This document shows positions 1-11,990 of a stretch of DNA of 64,000 bases, piece by piece. The stretch is taken from assembly GCA_037126765.1 (NCBI GenBank), contig JBBCBC010000021.1, forward strand, positions 20,229,434 to 20,293,433. Direction: 5' to 3'. The DNA is from Stenogyne calaminthoides (taxonomy: Eukaryota > Streptophyta > Magnoliopsida > Lamiales > Lamiaceae). The stretch's first letter is position 1; each line of letters opens with the position of its first letter. The notes under the pieces were generated by a model. That model was given only the letters and a program-made list of their open reading frames with translations, had not been told where the DNA came from and did not search any database. Position numbers and translations under genes: made by a program.

Positions 1-2
1 CC

Positions 3-2085
3 TTGTCTGATCAGTATGTTCGTTCACTTCGTCGCCTATACAAGGTACCCCGGGATGTGCATTTCTATGGGGCGAGGCCCAACGAAAGTGCCAACCAGCC
101 ACCACCTGGCATGATCACTGTCAATGAGCACACTATGGAGGTGGGGATTCGCTTCCCATTACATCCGGCGATCTCCCACCTCTTGGGGGCCTGGAATCAG
201 AGTCTTACGCAGATCACCCCAAACGATTGGAATTACATCCTTGCCACTATGACCGTTCTGGGGCAGGCCGGGCTAAATCGGCTACCCACTCCCAGCGAGA
301 TCTCATATGTGATGATGCCGATTGCCTAGGCCGGCAACTACAATGTCGTGCGACTTCGGAAAGGCCGGGAGCTAGTGAGCTAAATCCCCAACAAGGTCAC
401 CGATTGGCACCATAAATGGTGGTTCATCGGGGGGGCATGGGAATCCGTGGATACTTCGAGCATCCTACCCATACGCATCCCGATAGACTATGCCCATCGA
501 GTTGAACATGGTGAGTTTTAATTTTTCTGACTTTGAGGTTGTACTGATCTAATTCCCTTTTTATCTTGCAGTGTTCAAGCCCGCTACTGCCGACTTCGTA
601 CTGGGATTTCTTGGAGGCCTACAACATAGTTCGTGACACTCTCCCGAGCTGCCGCGATGTGAACGCCCTTAACTCTGAGCTTAACCGACTTAGGCCCGCT
701 TTGTACACTTATCCTTGTCATCTCAAAATTCCCTGTAAGTCCCCTCGATGGCGACTTTAGTTTTTGACACTTCATGTGACTAATCTGGCTTACCCCCTTT
801 TTTTTTAGTTCCCGACATCCCGGTCTACCGCCACCAACCTCCTGCATCTGTGATGGCCATCCGTAAGAAATCGGTGCTCGGGCAAATGCGGCACATACTG
901 ACCTCCACTACCCCCTCCAAGTTCGACCCCTTCTGGTCCCTCCGTCGTTGACAAGGGGAAAAAGAAAGCCAGGGGGTCAACTCCATCGAATCCGAGCCCC
1001 GCCTGAAGAGGCGAGGGATGAGATTAAGACGCATCACGGGAGATCAACCGGGCCTTGGGAGTCAGGTCGCTCGCCATACTCATGCCCCGCTCCCATGCGA
1101 GGAGGTCGCCCGAGGATGATTCCTGGCTAGGCTGGGATGCAGATATGGTGAATAAGTGAGTTTCGACTTCACACTTTCTCTCTTTCCTTTGTGTTCATCA
1201 ATTTGCTGATGACTCGCCTTCTTTGCAGCTCGGAGCTCAAACTGGACAAGTTTTCTCCAGAGGTGCTGAGCTCGAGGTCACATCACTGTTCCTATTTAGG
1301 ATCCCCGGGCGTCGCCCGCCTATCTTTCGGGGGCACAAAAACTTGCCCCGGGGATGGACGCAGACAGACTACGCCAACGCCTTCGCCGCCAGAAGGTGAT
1401 GGGCAATTTGTATTTGGCTCTTGTCCATTCTCAGAAGGCGTCCTTCTTCTTGGAGAAATCCAGCGCCTAATTGGAGTCGGAGCTCAGAGAGCAAAGGAGG
1501 GCTCAAGTGCGGGTCGCCGACCAGGCCAAGGCGATCCTGTCTGCGGCTGACATTCAAATGAAATTGGAGACGTCTAATTTTGAGCTTACTCAGAAGGTTT
1601 TCGACCGGAGGGTTAAATGGTTGGCCGAGAAGGAGCTTTTGCGAGAAGGCGAGGGCGCTAGGGTCGAGGGCGGGTCATGAGGCCAAAAAGGAGTTGGTCG
1701 CCAAGGAGGAACATTTCAACAATGCCGAGGACCTGAATGCTAACTTCGCCTATGTGATGTCGTTCATTGGGGCCATCCGGATCTGTCATGCTGCTAATCC
1801 CTCTGGCGACCTCAGCGGGTTCATCACTGAGTTGTCTGACTACGTTCACGACAACCCTCCTGCCCCCAGTGTCCTGTTGGAGGTTAAGGATCTGGAAGAC
1901 ATGGGCATCGACCTCTCCTTCTTTCCAACCCGGACCGGATAGTGCGCCCCATCCCTGATGTTGATGAGGCTCGGGTGGGATCTGCCGAGCCGATCCCCGA
2001 GACTCCTTTCGGGATGATTCGAACCTCTCCAGAGGTCACCGGAGGAGGTGCCGCAGGGGAGGAGGTCACAGGGGAGGAGGAGTGA
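3..2085 (+). pseudogene. Antisense ORF (aORF) of Tat1, putative gypsy-type transposon protein
   Basis: This plus-strand gene opposes gag-pol of the same element. Residues at 3-329 (RLYKVPRDVHFYGA, then HPAISHLLGAWNQSLTQITP) match the 'putative gypsy type transposon' domain (PF04195 type, assigned by recall) carried by aORFs of Tat elements. It aligns over its length with the minus-strand copy in Tat2 (23800-26433). Canonical introns can be read at 511-571, 735-808 and 1156-1228 (GTGAGT/GTAAGT donors, T-rich stretch plus AG acceptors). The C-terminal part (about 1369-1950) is Glu/Lys/Arg-rich and coiled-coil-like, and the last exon ends in an acidic tail with TGA at 2083. Broken by TAG at 327, TGA/TAA codons near 380 and frameshifts near 1470 and 1680. 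The 5' end is outside the window. Molecular role unknown. Confidence 0.75.
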
Positions 2086-2518
2086 TGGCGAGCACCACGA
2101 TGGCCAAGACCACTGCAGGAGATTTGAGGAAAAACTTTTTTTTTTTTTTTGTATCAGCCTTCGGGCTTGTTCCCGTGTAATCACCTTCGGGCCACCCTTT
2201 TAATAGTAATGAAATATCTCTCCTTTTTCGTATTCCTTCAATGTGTTGACTCGATTTCCTTATGCGACTTGATGTTTCTTTAGTCCTCGTCGTCTTATTA
2301 TTTGTGCGACTTTATATTTGGACTTTTACTTTTGGTCGTCTTACAAAGTCGGGGGAGGTCGCTCCTTGAAGGGTGTCTATCCTTCCCTTGGTATGTCGAA
2401 AGTCGTACCTCGGGTAGTTTATGTTTTCTTTACATAATCCCTTTGGGTTTTACACAGAAATTTTGAAATGAAGAAAGAACATTATTATTGATAACTAGTT
2501 GATTACAAGGGTGTAGAC
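2086..2518. other. Spacer between converging aORF and pol of Tat1
   Basis: Non-coding interval where the plus-strand aORF and minus-strand pol converge. It has a T-run at 2137-2150 and AT-rich sequence with AATAGTAATGAAAT near 2203 that could serve as the aORF poly(A) region. The equivalent Tat2 interval (23480-23800, inverted) is similar, including the motif around GTCGTACCTCGGGTA. Confidence 0.5.
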
Positions 2519-3612
2519 CTATTGATAATATTTCCTCAAATGTGTTGCGTTCCATGGGTATTGGGCATTGATGCCATCTGGTCGTTCAAGCTCGTAGGAT
2601 CCATTTGGCAGGATTTTTGAGATCTTGAACGGGCCTTCCCAATTTGGACCAAGGGCTCCTTTCGATTCGCCGAGTACCTTCTTCAGTACCAGTGTCCCTT
2701 ATTTTAAGCATCGTGAGTCGTACTCTGAGTTATAGTACTTTTCCGACCTTTGCTTGTACCTTGTTTCTCATGTTGGCTTCCAGCCACCTTTCTTCGAGCA
2801 GGTCGAGGTTCCTATCTAAGGCCTCATCATTTTGGTCGAAGGCGACTTAACTTGTGCGGAGATTGGGGAAGTCGACCTCCGCGGGTATAACCGCCTCGGT
2901 CCCGAAAGCTAGTGAGTAAGGGGTTTCTCCTGTTGAATTTCTGCAGGTCGTTCTATAGGCCTACAAAACATCCGGGAGCTTGCTAGCCCATTTTCCCTTG
3001 GCACCCTCAATCTTGGCCTTGAGGGTGTGCTTAATGATTTTGTGATCTTCCATTTCTTGAAGAATGTTTCGACTTTGAGGTCGTCGAACTGTTTGCCATT
3101 GTCTGATATGATTGCTTGTGGTAAGCCAAATATGAAAATGATATTCCGCCATATGAACTTGATGACCTGATTTTGATATATGGTCGTTAGTGCTTCGGCT
3201 TCGGCCCATTTTGTAAAGTAATCTACCGCCACCAGGGCATATTTGACTGAACCTGGTGCTGTTGGGAGTGGGCCAATAATATCTATCCCCCACTTTGCAA
3301 ATGTCCAAGGACTGAGGATGCTTGTGAGCTCTTCTGGGGCACTTTTGATGGAAGGAGCATGGATTTGGCACTTGTGACATTTGCGGGCGAAGATGATTGC
3401 GTCGGCCCTTAGTGTGGGCCAAAAATATCCTTGTCTTGTGGTCTTGTGGGCCAGCGATTCCCCCCCGGTGTGGTTACCGCATGCCCCTTCGTGTATTTTG
3501 CGCAGGATCACCTGCCCTTGTTCCGATGTGATGCAACGGAGTAGAGAAATGCTGAAACCACACTTGTGCAACTCGTTCTGGATCATTGTGTATCTTGTGG
3601 CTCGTAATTGTA
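2519..3612 (-). pseudogene. Tat1 integrase (broken)
   Basis: The minus-strand reading contains the zinc-binding region (GNHTGGESLAH then CHKC), the first catalytic Asp in KWGIDIIGPLP, the second in AIISDNGKQFD, and the pol C-terminus HLRKYYQ before a stop at 2519-2521. Compared with the Tat2 copy, about 58 bp are missing after the residues WKIT at about 3040. This removes the segment that holds the third catalytic residue (Glu in GQVEAVN of Tat2) and shifts the frame. Integration activity is therefore lost (inference). It lies downstream of RNase H on the same strand. Confidence 0.85.
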
Positions 3613-3613
3613 G

Positions 3614-4204
3614 CTATCGAGCTTGGATCCTGTCTGTTGGTAAGAGACCTGTCGTTAAGTAATCAATGATGGGTGTCATCCAGCTCGATGTTGGGGTTTC
3701 TAGGTTTGAGACCTTCGCGTACGCGGTGGATGGGTGGGATAATGTTGTGATGGTGACATCCTTTATTTTTGGTGACCCCTCGGAAGTTGCTAGCCGTGCA
3801 GAGGCATCGGCTCGCGAGTTCTGTTCTCTTGGGATCAGTTTGACATGAACTTGGTCGAATTTTTGGCACAACATCTTTACGATCTCTTGGAAGGCCGTCA
3901 TCCTGTCGTCCTGTTCCTCGTATTCTCTCGAGACATGGTAGGTCACGAGTTGGGAATCTGTATGGACTTGCAGTCTTTTGACATCCATGGCCATCGACAT
4001 TTCTAGGCCACTAATAAGTGCTTCGTATTCGGCCTTGTTGGTTGTGGGAAAATCGAAGGTGATGACATTTTGGAAGGATGTTCCTTCTGGACTTATCAGA
4101 ACCAAGCCGGCCCCCAATTTATGGGAGGTCGCCGACCCGTCCAAGTACAGCTCCCATGGTGGGCTGTTTGAATCTTCTACCCCTGATGAGAAGGTGAGTT
4201 CCAC
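3614..4204 (-). pseudogene. Tat1 second (archaeal-type) RNase H
   Basis: 196 codons open on the minus strand. Motifs WELYLDGSA (first Asp), TNKAEYEALISGL (Glu) and LQVHTDSQLV (Asp) are in order, and a C-terminal ADASARLA is typical of the RNase H1-like domain that Tat elements carry in addition to their own RNase H. It degrades RNA in RNA:DNA hybrids during reverse transcription (family knowledge). It is followed by the integrase region, with a linker VTITTLSHPSTAYAKV that is also the first part present in the truncated Tat2. The domain looks intact but is separated from RT by stops. Confidence 0.8.
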
Positions 4205-4254
4205 AATGAAATTGGCTAATGCCTGGGCTTTGATGGCAGGTCGGGGTGCATATG

Positions 4255-5504
4255 TTACTCCATATTGTCCGACCTCAATTGCCCATTTGAGACACGTCCC
4301 GAGGTGTCTGGTGGATGTAATATGTTCCTCAGGGGTGTGGAAGTGAGGACCTCGACTTGATGGTTAAAGAAGTATGGCCTTAGTTTTCTTACGCACATGA
4401 CTAGCGCGTATGCCAGTTTCTCCAGTACCGGATATCGCTGCTTTGTTTCATTTAGTGTCTGGCTGATGAAGTAAATTAGGAATTCGTTCATGTCTTCTAC
4501 TCGAACGAGGACTGCACTCAGAGCCGTTTCGAAGCTTCAAGGTATAGGAAAAGTTTTTCCCCTGGAACTGGTTTTGACAGAATACTTACGTCCGCTAGGT
4601 AGGCTTTGATTTTATCAAACACTTCCTGGCTTTCGGGTGTCCATTCGAATTTTGACTTTTTTTGGATTGTGTCGAACAGTGGCTTGCATTTGTCTCCCAT
4701 TGGGGAGATGAATCAGTTCAAGGTGGCCAAGCATCCTGTGAGTTTCTGTACTTCTTTTACATTACTAGGTTCTCCCATGTCTAATATGGCTTTGACTTTG
4801 GTGGGATTTGCCTCTATTCCTCGCTTGCTCACCAGATGTCCCAGGAATTTTCCCGACTCGACCCCGAAATTGCATTTCTTGGGATTTAGTCCAATGTTGA
4901 ATTTTCTTAGGATGTCGAAAGTTTGTGCTAGGTGTGTTAGGTGATCTTCCGACCTCAGACTCTTGACGACTATGTCATCCACGTAAACTTCTACCGACTT
5001 GCCGATGAGGTCGGTAAACATATGATTGACCAGCCTTTGATACGTTGCTCCTACATTTTTTAAACCGTAGGGCATCTTTTTCTAGCAATAGATTTTATTT
5101 TCCATCAAGAACGAGGTATGTTGCCGGTCTGGTTAGTACATGGCTATTTGGTGGTAGCTTGCAAAAGCGTCCATGAAGGACATCATTTCGTGGCCCTCCT
5201 TGTTGTCTATCAGGTGATCGATGTGGGGCATTGGGAAGAAATCTTTCGGACAGGCGCTGTTGAGATCGGTGAAATCAATGCACAGCCGCCAAGTTCCATT
5301 CGATTTTTTTACCAGCACGACGTTAGCCACCCACTGGGACTTGTCGGCCTGTGTGATCAAGTTGTTGTCCAGCAATTTCTTCACCTCCTCGGCCAACGCT
5401 GTGTACTTCTCGGGGCCAAACTTTCGGCTTTTCTGGGCTATCAGCTTCCGAGTTGGATCTATGAACAATTTGTGGCATGCGACTTCTGGGTCGATCCCCA
5501 CCAT
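4255..5504 (-). pseudogene. Tat1 reverse transcriptase and first RNase H
   Basis: Minus-strand pieces in order are 5504-5133 (GTWRLCIDFTDLNSACPK, FASYHQIAM), 5075-4713 (MPYGLKNVGATYQRLVN, then catalytic EVYVDDIVVKS, then LGHLVSKRGIE), 4700-4518 (FEWTPESQEVFDKIK) and 4491-4255 (LIYFISQTLNETKQRYP, RNase H of gypsy type). These are the canonical RT fingers/palm motifs with the YVDD box present. Stops after 5133, 4713 and 4518 and a frameshift break the polyprotein. It copies element RNA into DNA in virus-like particles in the cytoplasm (family knowledge). Confidence 0.87.
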
Positions 5505-5917
5505 GTCCTTGTGCGACCATGCGAAGACATCAAGGTTCTTTTTGAGAAAGTCGATGACTTCCCCCTTCAGGTCGTTGTTTGATCACTTCAAGATCCGGCC
5601 AGGCTGGGTCTACTTTGACTTTCTCGAGGTCTTCCCCCGGGACGGCCCTTGGGGTATTCTACCGTGGGTCGTCTCTTTCTGCTTCGAGTAGAAATTATTC
5701 CTGTTCGGGTCCCATCCTTGGGTCGAGGTCGTCGTGACTTCTTTTCCTATTGGTCTTGTTATTTAAAACTCCGCATTGCTTTCACTATCTATTACAAGTA
5801 TTTGTTTGCTGGATATTGGTGCGGAATTTAAACGAGACGAGGAATAAATCAAACAACCCCTTGCATCAACTTGGTCACCTTTGACGGTGCCGACCAGCCC
5901 ACTCTTGGTGGGAAACT
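5505..5917 (-). pseudogene. Tat1 protease-RT linker, degenerate
   Basis: The minus-strand translation is recognisable in pieces (CVKFPTKSGLVGTVKGDQ at about 5930-5870, a linker common between protease and RT in Tat elements) but has several stops and frame changes down to 5505. No independent function is visible. Confidence 0.55.
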
Positions 5918-6502
5918 TTACACAGAAATAAAGAGTTGAGGACACAGCCTCGAATTCGTGTTCAAATGGCCTCCCGATGAATCCATTATAGGAGCTCGGA
6001 GGTCGACAACTAGAAAATCTAAAAGCCTAGTGGCCTTAACTTCTTCATTCAAAGTGGAAACTAATTCTACCGCTAAACGGATCATTCCTATCGGCTTCAC
6101 GGTTACGTCTCCAAAACCTTTCACGACGTGGTCGCACGGGGTGATGTATGTGTCGTAGTCCCCGAGCTGAACCAGGGTTTTCTTGAAAAGGATATTGCAG
6201 AAGGCTCCCTCGTCCACTAGCAAACAACATACGGTCGTTCCCATGATATTAACTTTGATTACTAGAGGTTCGACGTTAGGATAGACTATTCCGACCTTGT
6301 CTTTTTCACCAAATTCGATCGTGCTCGTTTCTTCTCCTACCATGAAGACTGGTAACACCATCTTTCTGGCATTCTCTATTTCCCTTATCTCCACCTTCAT
6401 TCCACTTTTGGATGAGCCGATTGCGGAAAGTCCCCCGATCGTCCCGAGTGGGGATAGGGTGTGTATGATGCAACCTCCGGCGCCCTCTGGCATGGGTGGC
6501 AC
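5918..6502 (-). pseudogene. Tat1 aspartic protease region
   Basis: Open for 194 codons on the minus strand. The segment CCLLVDEGAFCNILF carries the catalytic D-x-G of the retropepsin-like protease of Ty3/gypsy elements, where D-x-G-S/A followed by NILF is usual. Upstream are IHTLSPLGTIGG-like residues that normally link the gag zinc knuckle to protease. It cleaves the gag-pol polyprotein (family knowledge). The reading frame continues from the gag C-terminus through a frameshift near 6500. Confidence 0.8.
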
Positions 6503-8181
6503 TGGTCGTTCCTCGTGGCCGGCATTTTCCGGAGCAGGTTCGGCCTGTCGGGGTTGGTTTGCCTGTTGGCGACCTTTCTGGGTGTGATCTTGATTCCTCT
6601 GAGGTCGCTTGACAAATTCATCCAGCAGCCTGTCTTCGTACAGTCTCCAAAGCTGGGGGAGTAGGTCTTTGCACTCGCTTGTGTAATGGCCGGTCTGTTC
6701 GTGGAAGTGGTAGTACTTGTTGGGTTACCCTTATTCTTGATAGATCGAGGTGGGAGGAGTAACTCTCGGTCTCTGATCAGGTTGTAAACGTGCCCAGGTG
6801 TCATACTAGTACTTCCATCAGTTTCATCGGGATGTTTTCCTCAAAAGGCTTGAAGTTACCCGGTGCCTTGTAATGACCCCCAGTTTTCTTGGAGCTCTTC
6901 CTTGAGTCTGCGACCTCTCTATCTTTGGAAATTCTTGATTCCAGAAGTTCTAAAGCGTGGATGAGGTCGCTAGCTCATCTCCGGAAGTTGTTATAGCTGA
7001 CCGGGTATTCGGTGGTCATGCGCCGCCACAACTTGGTTCCTTTTTTGAGCCCGGAGATGGCCCCTAGTACTTTGGCCTCATCCCCGATTGGATCTCCTTC
7101 AAGTATGAGTTTGTCGATCCATTCGATGTAGGATCGATCTGACTCGTTATCTACTTGTTGGATGTTCATCAGTCGTTGTCTGGTCGCAGGTCACGGTGCT
7201 AAGGCTGTGAAGTGGGTCAGGAATAACCTGGCGAGCTGCTTGAAAGTTTCTACCAAGAAAGGTGGCAGCGAAGTGAACCATTGATGGGCCTGGTGGCTCA
7301 AGGTTAGGGAAAACAACCGACACTTAGTGGCATCTGTCGCGCCCGTGGAGGACCATGTAGGAGTTGACTTGGCCACGTGGACTCTTGGGTCTGTGCTCCC
7401 ACTATAGCGATCTAGAACAGCTGTGTTGATTTTTTGTTGAGTGGGCGCCAAAGTGACTGTGGTCCCGAGGGGAGAATCCGGGATGATGAGGTTATGGTCC
7501 GCTCCAGCCGGACTACTTTGGTTCTCTGCCCGCTCAAGAAGTTGCTGGACCGTCCTGGCCAGCGCGTCAATTTTCACATCGCGATGATCCTTGGGGGGTA
7601 GGTCACTCGTGGATCGCCTTGGTGAATTGCCGACCCCCTCGGCAACTCATCATGGTGCAAATTTAAGCCATAGCTAGATGTCACTCCACCTGGTCGCCGT
7701 GACAGGACTGAGAGTGCACCTCGTCTTTGATGGCCATCGGGGCTTTCTGGGCCTCTTGCCCCCCAAGTCGATCGAACACGTTGCCCGACCCTGCCGACTT
7801 TTCCAGGAGCCTGCGATTCCGAATGATGGCGTGCTTCACCGGATCATACGCCAGTTTGCCTGTGGAGCGCCCTTTTTTGACAAGGGCATTTTTGCCCTTA
7901 GAAGTTCCTGGATTGTGTGCAGCCTTCTTGAACGCCGGCTGTTCATCTTCGTCATCGAAAGCAAAGCATTTCTTGTGGAGGACGGCCAACACGGCCTTCG
8001 CGTCTTCCGGTGTCTGGAAGATATTCCACCAGTCGGGGGTGGCCTCTGGGATGATGGGGTGAGATCGCTGTGAACTCATGGAGGCCTCGATACCGTCGCG
8101 GAGGTCTATCTCGTTTCTGGTAGCGTTACCTTGGTTGATCGCCATTGACAAAGTATGGGTCTCCTGAGGCTTTATGAGCAA
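6503..8181 (-). pseudogene. Tat1 gag (frameshifted)
   Basis: The minus-strand gag starts after the primer-binding block, with possible starts at 8181 or at the internal Met of MAINQGNATRNEI. Pieces at 8181-7681, 7577-7191, 7169-6975 and 6804-6397 belong together. The middle pieces carry the retrotransposon gag core (AHQWFTSLPPFLVETFKQLARLFLTHF, and YNNFRR later). A knuckle-like FHEQTGHYTSEC follows at about 6690, where the first Cys position is occupied by another residue. Stops and shifts separate the pieces, so no full nucleocapsid protein can be made. Confidence 0.8.
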
Positions 8182-8200
8182 ATCGACATAAAATTTTTTT

Positions 8201-8219
8201 TTCCCACAGACGGCGCTAA
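8201..8219 (-). promoter_or_regulatory. Tat1 primer-binding block next to the 5' LTR
   Basis: On the minus strand the bases directly after the LTR end read TTAGCGCCGTCTGTGGGAA. The GGCGCCGTCTGTGGGAA block is a very common sequence after 5' LTRs of plant Ty3/gypsy elements, here with TTAGC for TTGGC. It marks where a tRNA primes minus-strand DNA synthesis. Confidence 0.7.
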
Positions 8220-8801
8220 TGTTTGATTTACAAAATACCAGTTCAAGATAACAAACACTATGAGAATATAATAGCGAACAACAATGAATAACGCGTGGAT
8301 TTGGTTACCCAGTTCGTCTTTTGAACAAGACTACATCTGGGGGCGCCCAAGCCAGGATTATTTTATTATTATTATTTTCCTAAAACTCTAAGATTTTCCT
8401 CCCTTTACAATGAATGATACATGTTGTATTTATAAATAAGAAACTAGGTTACGGATCTTCATGGGCTTCCTTCGACGGGCTTGCAAAATTTCCAGCCGCC
8501 AGGGCTAGGGTTTTCTTAATTAATCTGTGATTTCCGCGTGTGGATACACTTTCCTTGCTTATGCCCCGCAATATCCGCGCCATTAACTGTCCAAATCTTT
8601 ACCATGTTTATCCCCGCTGATTTCTATTCGAAGTCGCTTCCGACTTGTGGTTTCTTCAGAGTCGCTCCGCGACCTTCATATATTTCAAAGTTGCCCCGAC
8701 GACCTCCTCATTCAAATGAAGTCGCTTTGCGGCCTCCCGATAACCAGCGAAGTCGCTCCACTTGATCGCCTCACCGAGTTGGATTATTTCATGCTACAAC
8801 A
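8220..8801 (-). repeat. 5' LTR of Tat1 (582 bp)
   Basis: On the minus strand it begins TGTTGTAGCATGAAATAATC and ends ATCAAACA, giving the expected TG...CA. It matches the 3' LTR of Tat2 (28744-29317), including the segment with CTGGGTAACCAAAT and a TATA box (TATAAATACAACATG, minus strand near 8430). The flank at 8802 is family C LTR sequence, so this is the insertion junction. Confidence 0.9.
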
Positions 8802-9850
8802 ATTTACTTCTCCATAAATTAAATATTAAATTCAATTCAACATTTAATCAACCAACTATAATCCGTAAAAGGGAACTACTTGTTGTGTGACCCATAGACC
8901 CTCATATATCAAGCAATTTGTCAAACTAACGGTCTTAATTGAACCCTAGACAATAAATCAGACATTCTCAATACATGAGGTACATTACGAGAAACGTGCA
9001 ACTACATGTTACTGAAACATGGGCTATTACGATTTCCTCCTTTCATTCATGAATACTCGATTAGTCTTGAACATGATGAAGTGTCTATTCAAATAACTTA
9101 ATCAATTTATCTCTAATCACTAATTGATCACTTATGTCACACTTGGCCACAAAGTCCAAGTTGACGTGCATTGTCCAATGACTTTGATCCAATTATGATG
9201 AGAAGATGAGTATTCTCTCTAAATCCACTTTGAGGAATGAATCATTTTCTTGGCTCAACTACCACGCACATGCACTTCGTGATGAACTCAATCTAAGTCA
9301 TATCTACCCATAGAATGGTGCAAGCGTCGGTCATGGTCAAAGTTCATCACTCCACACATGTCGTGCGTATTAACCTCAAGTCAAAGGAGTATCGCATCGC
9401 TCCCACTAACCGAGGCACCCGTAGACACATATAGTGGAACTACATCAAACAGTTTCTCGGATGGGTATGCCAATACCCTCTAAGGTATTTGTGCATCCAT
9501 CATGAGATACCTAGTATCTCGTAGTAAGTGAGATCTTACCACACTCTCTAAGAGTATGATGCAGATCGCACATCAATCTCCATTACATCATCAATATTCC
9601 ATTCTTGATAATCCTCGATTGGGGCTATTTGAAAATCATGCTTAAGTCACCAGAGTTCTCACACACTCAATAACAGCAGTGACTCAAGGGACCACAGATA
9701 AGAACAAATGCAAACAATCAAACATAATATTCTAATAAGTGCAACACCATATATTTAATATTAAATAAACAATAATATTAAATCAATACTGAATATTATC
9801 TGAGTATTATGTCCTTACAATAGATTGTCTCTAGGACACTAACACTAACA
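8802..9850 (-). repeat. LTR of family C, copy 1, cut by Tat1
   Basis: Inverted counterpart of 18405-21395: it starts at 9850 on the minus strand with TGTTAGTGTTAGTGTCCTAG and runs down to 8802, where Tat1 interrupts it. Since the LTR start abuts copia-A protease coding sequence at 9851, it is the 5' LTR of an element or a solo LTR inserted into copia-A. The remainder would lie left of the window. Confidence 0.82.
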
Positions 9851-10030
9851 AAATCATCATCACCTAACTGAATAATATTAATCAGATTAGCAAGTAAACC
9901 TTTTACATGTAACACATTTGTCAACTTTGGAAATCCAGGAACATTCAAAGGTAACATGACCACTATAATAAGATGTATAATTAGTCAGATGGTTGACTTG
10001 ACCAATCATGTGTCTAGAACAACCACTATC
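9851..10030 (-). pseudogene. Copia-A protease N-terminus, interrupted
   Basis: The minus strand reads SWYFDSGCSRHMIG (catalytic DSG), then GHVTF. After a frame change come GFPKLTNVLHVKGLLANL and QLGDDDF, the usual copia protease order, but with a short stretch missing between the two parts. The coding sequence stops exactly at the LTR-C boundary. Confidence 0.75.
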
Positions 10031-11945
10031 AAAGTACCAAGATCCAGGAACACATGCTTTCAAAGATGTATAAACAACAATACAAAAATATTCTTATGAA
10101 TCCATTTTTAGTGTTGTTAACCTGTTTTATAGGGCGTTCAATTTTGTTAGGTAAAACAATTCCAGCTTTTATGTCTCTTCTTAACTTAGAACAGTATGGA
10201 CGAATATGACCTACTCCAGCACAATATAAACAGACATACTCTTCAAATAAACCAGCATATTTCTTTTGTTTAAGATTCAAAGGTTTTTTCCAAGAAGTTC
10301 CAGCTTTCACAAAAGAAATAGGTTTTCAGGAAATTGGAGTATCTTCAGAAGTTTTCTCAAAACCAAGTCCAGCATTACTAGATCTACCAATCATTAAGGC
10401 ATCATTCAATTCAGTACTGCTAGCAGAAAACTTTTTAAAACTTATAGTAGTGCTTTTAAGTTCATCTTTCAAAGCAAAAATTTCCACATCTTTTCTAGTT
10501 AAAAGAACTTCAAGCTTTACAAGATTCTCTTTCAAATCTGAATTTTCTAATGATAAGGAACTCAACACTTGTTTTTGAGTTTCTAAATCAGATTTAAACT
10601 TCAGATATTCAGAGTTACATTCAGCAGAATTTGAAGTTTCCGCATTCAGAATAGTTCCAGCAAAATAGTTAATCTTAGAATCATATTTACTGAATGTTGT
10701 TTCAGATGTTGTGTTCACATCTGAATCTGCTTCGCCAATAATCATCAAGATCATCATCAAATGTATCATCATAAAATATTCTAGCAGACATAGCACTTAG
10801 TTCACATTTACCAACATCAGTTTCATCATCAGAATCATCACTTAAGGTAGCATTAAAATTCATCTTCTTCCTAAGCATAGTATTAGAACATTCATTAGCA
10901 TAATGACCATATCCTGAACATGCATCACATTTAACCTTTTTTCTGTACTCAGGATCGTACTTGAACTTGTTATCCTTAGTAAATTGTCTATGTTGATTGA
11001 AACTGGAAGACTGACTTGGAATAAGCTTTTTATCAGGGGGAGAAGAATTCAGATTAAATTTATATTTTGGTTGAAAATTACCATTTGGTCTTCTGAACTT
11101 TCCTTTTAAAAAATATTTGAATTACTTAGTGATAAGAGCAAATTGTTCAGAAACATTTTCATAACATAAATCAGAAACATTATCATCATAATCAACTTCA
11201 GTAACATAAGGATGTTTACCAACATTATCAAAAGTTTCACCTCTAAAAGCAAGTACTTTCTTGTCTTTATCTTTCTTATGTTTATCATCATCTAACATAT
11301 TTGAGTTTATCTCATAAGTTTTGAAAATACTAATCAACTCATTTTGACTCAATAAATAAGTGTTCTTAACCTCTTCTATTGCACATATTTTAGCATCAAA
11401 TCGTTTAGGAACTATTCTAAGTATTTTATTGACTAACCAAATGTTGAAAATTGGATCACCAATTGAATGTGGCTCATTAGCAATCTCACTTATCCTTTCA
11501 TTGTATGATGAAATGTTCTCATCATCTCTCATCTTCAAGTTTTCAAACTTGGTTCCCAACATTTTGAGTCTAGTCCTTCGAACACTTTCTGATCCTTCAC
11601 AATGTTCCTGCAATATTTCTCATGCATCCTTATAAGAAACACAGTTAGATATCAGTTTAAACATAGAAATATCAGTAGCAGTAAAAATCGCATTAAGGGC
11701 TTTAGAATTGAAATTGGCCGATGTGCATTCATCATTGGACCAATCAATCTCCTTTTTTACTTACGATTATCCATCTTTATCTTCAATTGTCTTTGGTGGA
11801 TTCCAACCAGATAACACATTACGCTATGCTCTCTCATCTATATACTTAATGTACATGCGAATTTTAGGTTTCCAGTAAGGATAATTTGGTCCATCCAAAA
11901 TTGGAGGTTTTAAAGAAGGAGTCAGTGGATAATCCATTGCAAGAA
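10031..11945 (-). pseudogene. Copia-A gag
   Basis: Starts about 11937 on the minus strand (MDYPLTPSLKPPILDG, then YWKPKIRMYIKYID). The UBN2-type core at 11613-11122 includes LKMLGTKFENLKMRDDE and ISEIANEP. A perfect CX2CX4HX4C knuckle, CDACSGYGHYANEC, lies near 10920. An acidic and coiled-coil-like stretch follows (10796-10326), then a second motif CLYCAGVGHIRPYC near 10215. Gag forms the capsid and binds RNA (family knowledge). Stops near 11820, 11760, 11100 and 10320 disrupt it. Confidence 0.8.
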
Positions 11946-11990
11946 CACACTTTAAAACACAGGACTTTTAACTTAGTGTATCAAGTTTAT

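Larger units (their letters stand above)
1..8801 (-). mobile_element. Ty3/gypsy Tat-type retrotransposon, copy 1 (Tat1)
   Basis: Read on the minus strand, the order is 5' LTR (8801-8220), primer-binding block, gag, protease, reverse transcriptase, RNase H, a second RNase H and integrase, ending at a stop at 2519. It is followed by an oppositely oriented, intron-containing ORF at 1-2085. An extra antisense ORF between integrase and the 3' LTR and a second RNase H are hallmarks of the plant Tat lineage (known for the family). The 3' LTR lies before base 1. The element is inserted in an LTR of family C, whose sequence resumes at 8802. Several frameshifts and stops mean it is not autonomous. Confidence 0.9.

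Noticed and set aside
5118..5691. Plus-strand frames of 154-156 codons across the Tat1 RT region
   Set aside because: They are shadows of the minus-strand reverse transcriptase and linker; no independent motif.
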